Shown here: positions 52,364 through 60,919 of the stretch, one piece after another
Position numbering within the stretch: position 1 is the stretch's first letter
Layout: each line of letters begins with the position of its first letter
Source: Bacillus sp. M6-12
Lineage (GTDB): Bacteria > Bacillota > Bacilli > Bacillales > DSM-1321
Direction of reading: 5' to 3'
Length of the DNA stretch: 64,000 nucleotides
Assembly: GCF_002860285.1 (NCBI RefSeq)
Contig: NZ_PGVF01000011.1
Coordinates: 124,001 to 188,000, forward strand
Program-made: the position numbers and the translations under genes
Notes under the pieces: model-generated
What the model was told of the DNA's origin: nothing
Database searches by the model: none
Seen by the model: the letters and a program-made list of their open reading frames with translations, nothing else

Positions 52364-52473
52364 CCCCAAAAATATTTATATTAAAAGCAGGCGTTAAGGA
52401 CACATTTTTGGGGAAGATTTTTATCATAGACATGCTCGCCTGCGCTTATTTCATCTGCGCAAATAAGCGCAGG
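52364..52473 (+). other. Structured gene-free block with nested and crossing inverted repeats
   Basis: Three perfect pairings: CCCCAAAAAT (52364-52373)/ATTTTTGGGG (52404-52413); GCAGGCG (52387-52393)/CGCCTGC (52437-52443), which crosses the first; and CCTGCGCTTATTT (52439-52451)/AAATAAGCGCAGG (52461-52473), which competes with the second. No T-run follows, so it is not a simple terminator. It lies between OsmC copy 2 and a small gene at 52569. Confidence 0.55.
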
Positions 52474-52568
52474 ATACCACAATTTCGCACCGTAAATCTG
52501 TCCATTTCATAAATTAATATCAGATCTGTTGCCAAAACAGAAACCCTGTTAATGAAAGGGTGAATAAA

Positions 52569-52742
52569 TTGAGGATGATTGAGCTCTACAGGAAATATCT
52601 AAAGGGAGAGAGGTTTAAAGAATTAAGCGATGTTAACCTAAGGGACCTGGCTGTTAAACAACCAGCCGACCTTGTTGGAAGTTCAATGATTATGCAGCAA
52701 ATGGCAAAAAAGCATGCAAAATCTTTGAAGAACCAATTATAA
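52569..52742 (+). CDS. Small basic protein of unknown function
   Basis: About 57 residues from a TTG at 52569, which is 6-8 bases after AAAGGGTGA; a GTG three codons earlier abuts that site and ATG 52575 is too distant. Content: ELYRKYLKGERFKELSDVNL, then MIMQQMAKKHAKSLKNQL. Helical and lysine-rich. I do not recognise the family. Confidence 0.5.
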   Translation: MRMIELYRKYLKGERFKELSDVNLRDLAVKQPADLVGSSMIMQQMAKKHAKSLKNQL

Positions 52743-52806
52743 TCCGCTGTAGGGGAATCGTTTGCTGGATTTTTCGCTGGCTAAAAATTTATTAGAACTC
52801 GTTTTG

Positions 52807-52995
52807 TCATACCAAGCCAAGCATTTTCCTGACTATTGGATCATTCTTGCTCACTTGAATGGGTTGTACAATACTTCCGGTTACTGCTGGCTTCTGGGAG
52901 TAAAAACCTTTTGAAGCATTTCCTTGTCTTAATTTCTTTGCTGCCCGTTCTTTAACAGCTTTATTAAGTATGGGAGTCTTAATCTTTGCTGACAT
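52807..52995 (-). CDS. Small basic protein of unknown function
   Basis: Sixty-two residues beginning MSAKIKTPILNKAVKERAAK and ending DPIVRKMLGLV. The ATG follows AAAGGAG by 7 bases, a strong ribosome site, so translation is likely. Strongly basic N-terminal half. No family recognised. It is convergent with the small gene at 52569. Confidence 0.62.
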   Translation of the reverse strand: MSAKIKTPILNKAVKERAAKKLRQGNASKGFYSQKPAVTGSIVQPIQVSKNDPIVRKMLGLV

Positions 52996-53093
52996 TCCTT
53001 CACTCCTTTTTCGTTTCTGAGCCGAAGACTCTCCATATTTGAAAGACCTCTAGAATCCGAAATCGCGGGAACTACCTTGGGGAATTTAAAGAT

Positions 53094-54059
53094 TCAACCG
53101 GTTTCCACATTGGTTGGAGAGGTCAGTGCAACCATATATTCAATATTCTCTACATTTTTATTTAATACATTATGCAGCAATCCAATTAGGTATTTATCAA
53201 ATATGTCAAATTGATATGAGTAGCTGCTAAGCACAGTAACAAATTCTATTCCATTAAAGCTAAAGTGATAGACAAGATAGTTTTTCTTGAAAATGAGATC
53301 ATTGTCAACTTTGTTTTTAGTTACTGCTTCCCCGCATTCCTTTGATTCTTCCACTAAATCAATAAGATTTTCTGGAAAAGTGCCTATATCAATAGAAAAG
53401 GAGAAGGAGGAATTAAAGTGGCAAAAATAGCCGACTTGGATTTCCTTTAAAAAATACTCCAATGCCTCTTGATACATAATTGAGGAATCTGCAGTTAAAA
53501 AATCAAGTATTTTTCCCGCCGCATGGTCACTTGTTAAATAGGCCATCAATTTTGCCTTTCCGCCGGAAATTTCAACAGTCTGAATGACTGCAAGTTCTTT
53601 ATCTTCGACCTCAAATTCCAAATTAAATAATTTAAACTTTTTTAAACGTGCGAAAGCGACAGGAATCACAAGGAATAACAGCATCCACACCAACAGTAAA
53701 AATAACCCTCGCAAGATGATTTTGTTAAATTGGGGTTCAATAAAAGGCTTAACTACAATATTCAGCCATGTATCTTGGGCTGCTGAGACAGTAACCGTAT
53801 TCTTCATGTTATTATTGTAAGCTCCAGATGATGACGGATATTTACTATTTGTTGATTGTCCTGGAACGGAATTCTGGAAAAGAAATGCTTCCGGATTCGT
53901 CTTTAATGTTTGATAGCCCAATATGGATGACGAGGTGATCATCCACCCGACAATTAAAATGATCCCTATCGTATAAAAATATGGGATAAAAAAACTTATC
54001 CACTGGAAAAATGATCTTTGTTCTTTGAAATGCACTGAGTGTACTTCATTCGCTTCCAT
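53094..54059 (-). CDS. Two-TM membrane protein of unknown family
   Basis: 321 residues: a transmembrane helix (about 24-46), an extracytoplasmic loop of about 70 residues rich in Ser/Asn/Tyr, a second helix (about 117-137), and a 180-residue cytoplasmic domain starting ARLKKFKLFNLEFEVEDKEL. That domain has mixed alpha/beta predicted character (KKNYLVYHFSFNGIEFVTVL) and no recognised catalytic motif. ATG follows AGGGAGG. No neighbour on the same transcript, so context gives no function. Confidence 0.72.
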   Translation of the reverse strand: MEANEVHSVHFKEQRSFFQWISFFIPYFYTIGIILIVGWMITSSSILGYQTLKTNPEAFLFQNSVPGQSTNSKYPSSSGAYNNNMKNTVTVSAAQDTWLNIVVKPFIEPQFNKIILRGLFLLLVWMLLFLVIPVAFARLKKFKLFNLEFEVEDKELAVIQTVEISGGKAKLMAYLTSDHAAGKILDFLTADSSIMYQEALEYFLKEIQVGYFCHFNSSFSFSIDIGTFPENLIDLVEESKECGEAVTKNKVDNDLIFKKNYLVYHFSFNGIEFVTVLSSYSYQFDIFDKYLIGLLHNVLNKNVENIEYMVALTSPTNVETG

Positions 54060-54494
54060 AGTATACCTCCCTATTTAATATTAGCGGGCTGCCCATGGTT
54101 GATATGCTATTGTTTTGAAAAGCAACGCGAGAAAAAATACAAAATTTTTTAAAAATTATATATATTCATTATAAGGCTCAGTTTATGCAAAAGAATGAGA
54201 ATTTGGTCATTTTTTACATTTTTATACATAGTCTAATCGTAGCAAATTGATAGGATTCAGCTAAAAGAAGCAAAGGAAATACTCAAAATCAATTAGTAAA
54301 TAAGGGGTAACACAAGCCTGTTTTACTTAAGAATTCGGCTCCTATGGACAAGAGTTTATACACATGTCCATTCATTACATAAGATATATGGAGTCCGCAA
54401 CTCAAATCTTCTTCCTGACACCTCTGGCTTTTTTGTGCCGGGGGTGATTTTTAATAATAGGCTATATTAAAGCACATTGTTGATTTTGCAGCTA
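54060..54494 (+). other. Gene-free AT-rich stretch with an orphan terminator
   Basis: No gene on the plus strand, yet CACCTCTGGC/GCCGGGGGTG with loop TTTTTTGT and ATTTTTAAT tail (54419-54453) is a good terminator. A weak promoter, TTGGTC-N16-TACATA, lies near 54207-54234. Together they could define a small RNA of about 210 bases. TGGACA/TGTCCA inverted repeat at about 54345-54370 adds structure. Confidence 0.35.
54419..54453 (+). terminator. Orphan terminator hairpin
   Basis: Ten-bp stem with two G-U pairs and a T-rich tail, no plus-strand gene within 1.6 kb upstream. Confidence 0.65.
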
Positions 54495-54680
54495 TGTTGT
54501 AGAGCGGAAGGTGCGAGACTCCTCGAAAATGCTTCGCATTTCCTTCGTGCGGTGTAAGTTCAAGGAAGCCAATTCAATGTCCTGCGGAATTAACGGGTCA
54601 GGGGAGACCCTGGAGGCTCAAAGCGCCGAGGAGCTTCTGAACCGCCAGCGGAAAGCGAGGGACCAGAGCGGAAATCAACA
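54495..54680 (+). repeat. Dispersed intergenic repeat, family B, copy 2
   Basis: Contains AGAGCGGAAGGTGCG, GACTCCTCGAAAATGCTTC, GGGGAGACCCTGGAGGC and ends GAGCGGAAATCAACA. Same order as the copy at 29027-29185. An 85-codon frame across it is not supported as a gene. Confidence 0.7.
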
Positions 54681-54864
54681 GCCAAGTTTAACAGGGACTA
54701 GTAATAAGAGGTTCTTTGTACATAGAATAAAGAAGGCTGGTTTGTTATTTGGATTGTCCGCCATTTAAAGGCAAATATTTAGAATAAACTTTCAAGTTTT
54801 CTCTAAGCTGAAACTTTACTATAATAAGATTTACGATTCTTTAGCAGATTAGAGGAGAAGAGCC

Positions 54865-55674
54865 ATGTATAGGATACTTACAGTCATCATTGGTTCCGTC
54901 ATCGTCGGAGTCGCCTATAACCTATTTTTGATACCGCACAAAATTCTAAGCAGCGGTTTAAGCGGGATTGCCATCATGCTTGGAATCATTACGCCTGTAA
55001 ACACAGGTATTTTAAATTTTTTGCTGAACCTTCCTTTGCTGATCCTGGGTGTGTTATATCTTGGGAAACGGTTTATTAGCTATACTATTCTTTCAGTAGT
55101 AGTACTTTCTGTAAGTTTGTATGTCATACCGGTTGCCCCAATTTCAACGGAACCCATTCTTTCCTCGCTATTTGGCGGAGTTTTGACTGGAATTGGCATC
55201 GGAATGATATTTCGCGTCTCCGGTTCATCAGGAGGCTTTGATATTGTTGCCATGCTATTGACGAAGAAAAAGGATTTTCCATTGGGAGCTCTTTTATCCT
55301 CGATGAATGCTGTAGTCGTTATCGTTTCAGGCTTTGTTTTTAACTGGGATGCAGCATTAAATACCTTGCTCGCGATTTATGCAACAGGTAAAGTAATCGA
55401 TACCATCCATACAAAGCATATAAAATTGACGCTTATGATTGTTACAGCCAAAGGGGAAGAAATGAAAGCAAAGCTGCTTGCCAACCTTTATAGAGGCATT
55501 ACAATGATAGACGGGCAGGGTGCTTATTCAGGTGAGGGGCGCAAAATCCTCATGACCGTAATTACGAGCTATCAATTGAACGATGTTAGGCAGATTATTT
55601 CCGAAATTGATCAGAACGCGTTTGTAAACATTACTGAAACGACCGAGGTAATTGGATCTTTTCACAGAACTTAA
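54865..55674 (+). CDS. YitT-family membrane protein (DUF161-DUF2179)
   Basis: 269 residues: five to six transmembrane helices (about 1-175) with LIPHKILSSGLSGIAIMLG and SGSSGGFDIVAMLL, the YitT signature, then a soluble C-terminal DUF2179 domain (about 185-269: GITMIDGQGAYSGEGRKILM, ITETTEVIGSFH). B. subtilis has several paralogues (YitT, YpjC, YvjA, YqfU and others); which one is not resolvable. ATG follows AGAGGAGAAGAGCC. Transport substrate unknown. Confidence 0.85.
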   Translation: MYRILTVIIGSVIVGVAYNLFLIPHKILSSGLSGIAIMLGIITPVNTGILNFLLNLPLLILGVLYLGKRFISYTILSVVVLSVSLYVIPVAPISTEPILSSLFGGVLTGIGIGMIFRVSGSSGGFDIVAMLLTKKKDFPLGALLSSMNAVVVIVSGFVFNWDAALNTLLAIYATGKVIDTIHTKHIKLTLMIVTAKGEEMKAKLLANLYRGITMIDGQGAYSGEGRKILMTVITSYQLNDVRQIISEIDQNAFVNITETTEVIGSFHRT

Positions 55675-55746
55675 ACAGCGACATTTGAGATTGGGTTATC
55701 TCCCTGACCAGCTTAAGTTATAAACTGAAAATATTGATAAAGCAAA

Positions 55747-55770
55747 TGGCCAGCTGTGAAGACAGCTGGT
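55747..55770 (+). terminator. Terminator after the YitT-family gene
   Basis: CCAGCTGT-GAAG-ACAGCTGG followed by TTTT. Confidence 0.87.
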
Positions 55771-55857
55771 TTTCCTATATATGGAATGCTTTTTTCTTGC
55801 GGCGGTGTATGCCGCATCATATAATCCTATTATTCAAAAAAAAGAGGAGCAAGAAGA

Positions 55858-57573
55858 ATGATTCGCCGTTTTTTTAACTATTACATACCGCATAAGAAAT
55901 TGTTTATCCTGGATTTTAGCAGTGCAGTGGTTGTTGCCCTGCTCGAATTGGCGTTTCCGCTTGCCGTTCAGTGGTTCATAGACTCCTTGCTACCGGGGCA
56001 AAATTGGCCGGCAATCGTTTCTGTAAGCATAGGGCTTTTATTATTGTACTGCGTTAGCACTTTGCTGCATTATATCGTTAATTATTGGGGCCATATGCTT
56101 GGAATCAATATCGAAACAGATATGCGCCGGCAGCTGTTTAATCATGTTCAAAAGCAGTCTTTCACCTTTTTCGATAACACAAAGACCGGCCATATTATGA
56201 GCCGGATTACGAATGATTTATTTGATATTGGAGAGCTCGCACATCACGGCCCGGAAGATTTATTCATTGCTTTTATGACGTTTATTGGTGCTTTTTGGAT
56301 CATGTTAACGATCAATGTGCAGCTGGCTTTTATAACAGTATTGGTTTTGCCGTTTCTTATACTGCTGATCGTGATTGGAAATCTGAAAATGAATAAAGCC
56401 TGGAAACAGATGTACAGTGAGATTGCCGACGTTAACTCTCGGGTTGAGGACAGCGTCTCAGGAATTCGTGTTGTCCAATCTTTCACAAATGAAAAATACG
56501 AAATAGGCAGGTTTAACGTAAATAATCAAAAATTCCGGTTAGCGAAGCTCGCTGCCTATAAAATTATGTCATTCAGCTCATCGGGTATCTATATGATGAC
56601 AAGGCTTATGACGCTGCTTGTACTTGTTGTTGGCGCCTGGCTCAGCTACACCAATAGATTGTCCTATGGGGAACTTGTCGGCTTCGTGCTTTACGTCAAT
56701 ATTTTATTTAAACCGGTCGATAAAATCAGTGCCTTAATGGAGTTATATCCGAAGGGAATGGCTGGGTTTAAGCGGTTTACTGAACTGATCGATAAAGAAC
56801 CTGATGTGCAGGATGCGAAGGATGCAATTGAAGTTCAAGCATTAAAGGGAAATATAGAATTCGCTGATGTTACTTTTAGCTATGATCATAAAAATACCGT
56901 CCTGAAAAATATAGATTTAACAATCAAGGCTGGTGAAACCGTTGCTTTCGCAGGCCCATCCGGGGCAGGGAAAACAACGATTTGCTCGCTTATTCCCCGT
57001 TTTTATGATGTTGATGGCGGGAGCATTTCAATTGATGGAATCGATATCCGTGACATGACAAAAGAATCATTAAGGTCACAAATTGGGATTGTTCAGCAGG
57101 ATGTGTTTCTTTTTACAGGCACTCTCCGAGAAAATATTGCTTATGGGATGCTGAATGCTAGCCAGAAAGAAATCGAAGCGGCTGCCCGAAACGCTCATTT
57201 GGAGCAATTTATTGATTCGCTCCCTGAAGGTTATGACACCCAAATTGGAGAACGCGGTTTGAAACTGTCAGGCGGTCAGAAACAGCGTATCGCTATAGCG
57301 CGGATGTTCCTTAAAAACCCGCCAATCCTTATTTTGGATGAAGCCACTTCAGCGCTAGATACTGAAACGGAAAGCATCATCCAAAACGCACTTGCTGAAC
57401 TAGCCAAGAATAGGACAACCCTAGTGATTGCCCATCGGCTGGCGACCATCAGAAATGCTGATAAAATAGTTGTAGTAACAGAGGATGGGATTGCAGAACA
57501 GGGGCGCCATGAAGAACTGCTAGAAAAAGGTGGGATCTTTGCCGGCCTGCACCAGGTGCAGTTTCAAAGGTAA
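55858..57573 (+). CDS. ywjA: ABC exporter with fused membrane and ATPase domains, YwjA-like
   Basis: 571 residues: six-helix type-IV exporter domain (about 1-310) with the conserved WGHMLGINIETDMRRQLFNH and TKTGHIMSRITNDL segments, then an ATPase with Walker A GPSGAGKTT, signature LSGGQKQRIAIARM and Walker B ILILDEATSALD. The N-terminal half closely follows B. subtilis YwjA, an MsbA-like half-transporter acting as homodimer. Substrate (lipid or drug) unknown. ATG follows AGAGGAGCAAGA. Confidence 0.9.
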   Translation: MIRRFFNYYIPHKKLFILDFSSAVVVALLELAFPLAVQWFIDSLLPGQNWPAIVSVSIGLLLLYCVSTLLHYIVNYWGHMLGINIETDMRRQLFNHVQKQSFTFFDNTKTGHIMSRITNDLFDIGELAHHGPEDLFIAFMTFIGAFWIMLTINVQLAFITVLVLPFLILLIVIGNLKMNKAWKQMYSEIADVNSRVEDSVSGIRVVQSFTNEKYEIGRFNVNNQKFRLAKLAAYKIMSFSSSGIYMMTRLMTLLVLVVGAWLSYTNRLSYGELVGFVLYVNILFKPVDKISALMELYPKGMAGFKRFTELIDKEPDVQDAKDAIEVQALKGNIEFADVTFSYDHKNTVLKNIDLTIKAGETVAFAGPSGAGKTTICSLIPRFYDVDGGSISIDGIDIRDMTKESLRSQIGIVQQDVFLFTGTLRENIAYGMLNASQKEIEAAARNAHLEQFIDSLPEGYDTQIGERGLKLSGGQKQRIAIARMFLKNPPILILDEATSALDTETESIIQNALAELAKNRTTLVIAHRLATIRNADKIVVVTEDGIAEQGRHEELLEKGGIFAGLHQVQFQR

Positions 57574-57881
57574 CATCATTTTGATCAAGAATATACGTTT
57601 TTACCAGAATGAATATCTTTCCCCCAGAGAGCCATAATGACTATAATGGCAGAACAATCAAGGGGAGGAAGACGTTTTGGAAGTCAGCATGCATAGAGTA
57701 TAAGAAACATGGTTGCAAAAGGAATTCTCTTTGCTGATTAGCTGAAAGAGGAAGGTCTTCATAATAGCCCAAAATAGACTATTTTTTGAAGCTGAATCAT
57801 CACTTGCTGACGGACGACAAACTTTATCAAGTGACAAAATATGGAAAATAGAGAAACAAATTGAATATAGGAGTGACAGCA
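57574..57881 (+). other. Gap before the hemoglobin gene with an orphan -10 and ribosome site
   Basis: About 310 bases. TATAAT at 57642-57647 is followed by AAGGGGAGG near 57659 and a TTG that opens only eight codons (57677-57703). This looks like the start region of a lost or very short gene. No terminator seen. Confidence 0.35.
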
Positions 57882-58244
57882 ATGGAACAAAAACTTTACG
57901 GTAAACTTGGCGGAGAAGAAGCGATTGCAAAGGTCGTTGATTATTTTTATCATGAATTAGTATTAAAAGATGAAACGGTTAATCAATTTTTTAAAGATAC
58001 TGATATGGAAAAGCAAATCCGCCACCAGTCGAAATTTATCAGCTTTGCTCTTGGAGGTCCAAATCAGTATTCGGGTAAATCAATGGCTAAGGCTCATGAA
58101 GGAATGAATCTGCAGCCGGAACATTTTAACGCAATTGCTAAACATCTGCACGATGCGCTTGCCCATTTTGGAGTAAGTGAGCCCGATATCGATCAGGCGC
58201 TAACAAAGGTCGCATCATTAAGGGACGATATTATCTATAAATAA
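57882..58244 (+). CDS. Group 1 truncated hemoglobin
   Basis: 120 residues with LYGKLGGEEAIAKVVDYFYH, Tyr at the B10 position (YFY, 21-23), FAFL-like GG turn (ALGGPNQYSG) and proximal His72 in KAHEGMNLQPEHF. The pattern is trHb group I (GlbN type), not the group II YjbI of B. subtilis. Such globins bind O2 or NO. ATG 57882 lies 9 bases after AGGAG; a TTG seven codons upstream precedes that site. Monocistronic. Confidence 0.87.
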   Translation: MEQKLYGKLGGEEAIAKVVDYFYHELVLKDETVNQFFKDTDMEKQIRHQSKFISFALGGPNQYSGKSMAKAHEGMNLQPEHFNAIAKHLHDALAHFGVSEPDIDQALTKVASLRDDIIYK

Positions 58245-58255
58245 AATAAACCACT

Positions 58256-58288
58256 GAAGGGACCATATTATGGCCCTCTTTTTTTTTA
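58256..58288 (+). terminator. Terminator of the hemoglobin gene
   Basis: AGGGACCAT-ATT-ATGGCCCT stem with one A-C mismatch, followed by CTTTTTTTTT. Confidence 0.85.
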
Positions 58289-58358
58289 GAATTTTAAGCC
58301 TCGTTTTTCAGGAAAATTGAAGGAGAAATATACCAAAGTTAAATTGTTATTTTATATG

Positions 58359-58388
58359 TTGACAAAACATGTATATACAGGGTAGAAT
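58359..58388 (+). promoter_or_regulatory. treP promoter
   Basis: TTGACA (58359-58364), 18-base spacer, TAGAAT (58383-58388). The spacer contains one TreR operator palindrome. Confidence 0.8.
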
Positions 58389-58417
58389 GAAAGCGTAAAC
58401 AATAACTTGTATATACA
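58370..58417. promoter_or_regulatory. Two TreR operators
   Basis: The palindrome TGTATATACA occurs at 58370-58379, between the -35 and -10 boxes, and at 58408-58417, just after the likely transcription start; centres are 38 bases apart. It equals the core of the B. subtilis tre operator. TreR is encoded two genes away at 60203. Confidence 0.85.
58388..58401 (+). promoter_or_regulatory. cre-like site at the treP transcription start
   Basis: TGAAAGCGTAAACA matches the CcpA consensus TGWAANCGNTNWCA at 13 of 14 positions and overlaps the expected start point, a position suited to catabolite repression. Confidence 0.7.
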
Positions 58418-58478
58418 TGGCGGGAAATGTAAGCGGAACCACCGTCTGTATAAATAAGAATTAAAATGAAAAGGTAAA

Positions 58479-58494
58479 TTGGAAGCGCTCCAAT
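58479..58494. promoter_or_regulatory. Second cre-like palindrome just before the treP ribosome site
   Basis: TTGGAAGCGCTCCAAT fits the 16-base cre consensus with one mismatch and is nearly a perfect inverted repeat (AAATTGGA/TCCAATTT). It could be a CcpA or other LacI-type site acting as a roadblock. Confidence 0.55.
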
Positions 58495-58512
58495 TTTATA
58501 GGGGGAAGACAA

Positions 58513-59946
58513 ATGGGGAAATATACAGACCCTGCGAAAGAATTACTGGAATACATCGGCGGTAAAGACAATGTCGCAGCAGTTACTCATTGTGCAACAA
58601 GAATGCGTTTTGTATTGAAAAATCCAGCTCAGGCTAATGTTGAAAAGATTGAGTCTATTAAGCTAGTGAAAGGCACTTTTACACAAGCGGGCCAATTTCA
58701 GGTCATCATTGGAAATGAGGTATCATCTTTTTATAACGAATTTACTAAATATGCCGACATAGATGGCACTTCAAAAGAAGAAGCCAAAGTCGCTGCAAAG
58801 CAGAATATGAACTTCCTGCAGCGAATGATTGCTCATTTGGCTGATATTTTCACTCCATTAATACCTGCCCTAGTTGTCGGAGGTCTTATCCTTGGATTCA
58901 GAAATATCATTGGTGATATTAAACTGCTTGAGAACGGCACAAAGTCATTGACAGAAGTGTCCCAGTTCTGGGCGGGGGTTCATGGTTTCTTATGGCTGAT
59001 TGGTGAAGCTGTGTTCCACTTCCTTCCTGTCGGAATCACATGGGCTATTACGAAGAAAATGGGAACATCCCAAATACTTGGTATCGTACTTGGTATAACC
59101 CTTGTATCTCCACAATTGCTTAATGCTTATGGAGTGGCTGGAGCGAAGGATATTCCGGTCTGGGATTTCGGCTTTGCCCAAATTGAAATGATCGGCTACC
59201 AAGCCCAGGTTATCCCTGCCATTCTTGCAGGTCTAGTATTAGCTATGCTTGAGCGTAAATTGCGTGATATCGTTCCGAACTCTATTTCTATGATCGTAGT
59301 ACCGTTTTTCGCCTTGCTTCCAACAGTTCTTATCGCCCATACGGTTCTTGGACCTATCGGCTGGAGCATTGGTTCATTCATTTCCGATGTTGTTTATTCA
59401 GGTTTAACTTCATCTTTCGGCTGGCTATTTGCTGCTATCTTTGGATTTGCGTATGCACCGCTTGTTATCACAGGTCTGCACCATATGACAAATGCAATTG
59501 ATCTTCAGTTAATGAGTGAACTTGGCGGTACCAACCTTTGGCCAATGATTGCTTTATCAAATATTGCACAAGGCTCCGCTGTTCTGGCAATGATTTTTAT
59601 CAACAGAAAGAACGAAGAAGAGAAACAAGTATCAATCCCGGCAGCTATTTCTTGTTACCTGGGAGTAACAGAACCGGCTATGTTTGGTATTAACTTGAAA
59701 TACGGATTCCCATTCCTTGCGGCAATGATCGGTTCATTAGTTGCTGCAGTTGTATCAGTCGGCAGCAGTGTAATGGCTAACTCCATCGGTGTCGGCGGTC
59801 TGCCTGGAATTCTATCCATCCAGCCTAAGCACATTTCAATGTTTGCTGTAGCTATGGTTGTTGCAATTGTCATCCCATTCATTTTGACAATCGTATTCTC
59901 TAAAACAAAAATGTCCAAAGTTTCTTTTAACAAAAAGGCCGCTTAA
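58513..59946 (+). CDS. treP: Trehalose PTS permease EIIBC
   Basis: 477 residues: an N-terminal EIIB domain (about 1-90) with phospho-Cys27 in VTHCATRMRF, then an EIIC domain (about 105-465) with the conserved GVTEPAMFGINL motif. Similar length to B. subtilis TreP (470). It takes up trehalose and phosphorylates it to trehalose-6-phosphate; no EIIA domain is fused, so phosphate must come from another EIIA. ATG follows AGGGGGAAGAC. treR lies downstream, but treA (phospho-trehalase) is absent between them. Confidence 0.88.
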   Translation: MGKYTDPAKELLEYIGGKDNVAAVTHCATRMRFVLKNPAQANVEKIESIKLVKGTFTQAGQFQVIIGNEVSSFYNEFTKYADIDGTSKEEAKVAAKQNMNFLQRMIAHLADIFTPLIPALVVGGLILGFRNIIGDIKLLENGTKSLTEVSQFWAGVHGFLWLIGEAVFHFLPVGITWAITKKMGTSQILGIVLGITLVSPQLLNAYGVAGAKDIPVWDFGFAQIEMIGYQAQVIPAILAGLVLAMLERKLRDIVPNSISMIVVPFFALLPTVLIAHTVLGPIGWSIGSFISDVVYSGLTSSFGWLFAAIFGFAYAPLVITGLHHMTNAIDLQLMSELGGTNLWPMIALSNIAQGSAVLAMIFINRKNEEEKQVSIPAAISCYLGVTEPAMFGINLKYGFPFLAAMIGSLVAAVVSVGSSVMANSIGVGGLPGILSIQPKHISMFAVAMVVAIVIPFILTIVFSKTKMSKVSFNKKAA

Positions 59947-59956
59947 TTTTAGATAA

Positions 59957-60000
59957 GAGAGGAGAAGGGTAGCGGCAGCTGTTTCTTCTCCTCTTTTTGT
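59957..60000 (+). terminator. Terminator of treP
   Basis: AGAGGAGAAG pairs with CTTCTCCTCT, loop of 17 bases, followed by TTTTTG; it separates treP from treR. Confidence 0.85.
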
Positions 60001-60202
60001 TCAAAAAACAAAGTATGAAAAAATACTAAAATAGGGCTTTTAATGTTACTTCATAACAGCAGTCAAGACAGTTTTTCAAGAACTCTGCTAATTACAGCCA
60101 TCAATTCTCCTCATTATTGGTATACTTGGTAATATAAAACAGACCTGCAATCTCAGGTAATGGGAATTTGCAGCATTCTAATTAATAGATTGGGGATTCT
60201 TT

Positions 60203-60919
60203 ATGACGAACAAGTATCTAACAATCTTTGGCGAAATCGCCGCACAGATTGAGAGCGGTGAATTGTCGCCGAACTCGCTCCTGCCTTCGGAGCATGAATT
60301 AAAGGATCGTTACAGCACATCAAGAGAAACGATTCGTAAGGCACTGAATATGCTTTCACAGAAGGGATATATTCAAAAAGTAAGAGGGAAAGGGTCGATT
60401 GTTATAGACATCGGAAAACTCGATTTTCCCGTGTCCGGTTTAGTAAGTTTTAAAGAACTGGCGGAGAAAATGGGAAACAAGCCTAAAACAGAAGTCAACG
60501 AGTTTTCTTTAATCAAGCCTGATAACTTTATTAAGCAGCAGCTCCAATTATCTGCCAAGGATAATGTGTGGAAAATTCTCAGAACAAGGGAAATCGGTGG
60601 AAGTAAAATTATTCTCGATAAGGATTTCCTAAATAAAAAGCACGTTCCACAGCTAACAAGAGAAATATGCGAGGACTCCATTTATGATTATCTGGAGCAT
60701 GAATTACAATTGAAAATAAGTTTTGCCAGAAAAGAAATTGTTGTCGAGCAGCCTTCAGAAGAGGATTGTGAGTTGTTGGATCTGGACGGCTTCCATAATG
60801 TTGTTGTAATAAAGAATTTTGTCTACCTGGATGATGCCAGCCTGTTTCAATATACTGAATCAAGGCACAGGCCTGACAAATTTCGTTTTGTTGACTTTGC
60901 CCGAAGAACGCATATATAA
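60203..60919 (+). CDS. treR: GntR-family trehalose operon repressor TreR
   Basis: 238 residues, exactly the length of B. subtilis TreR. N-terminal GntR winged helix (LLPSEHELKDRYSTSRETIR, ALNMLSQKGYIQKVRGKGS) and a C-terminal UTRA effector domain ending LFQYTESRHRPDKFRFVDFA, almost as in TreR. It represses treP through the TGTATATACA palindromes and is relieved by trehalose-6-phosphate (known for B. subtilis). Separated from treP by a terminator, so it has its own promoter. Start ATG 60203 after GGGGATTC, a weak ribosome site. Confidence 0.92.
   Translation: MTNKYLTIFGEIAAQIESGELSPNSLLPSEHELKDRYSTSRETIRKALNMLSQKGYIQKVRGKGSIVIDIGKLDFPVSGLVSFKELAEKMGNKPKTEVNEFSLIKPDNFIKQQLQLSAKDNVWKILRTREIGGSKIILDKDFLNKKHVPQLTREICEDSIYDYLEHELQLKISFARKEIVVEQPSEEDCELLDLDGFHNVVVIKNFVYLDDASLFQYTESRHRPDKFRFVDFARRTHI

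Noticed and set aside
54511..54768. An 85-codon frame in repeat family B
   Set aside because: Lies within a dispersed non-coding repeat; not shared by copy 1.
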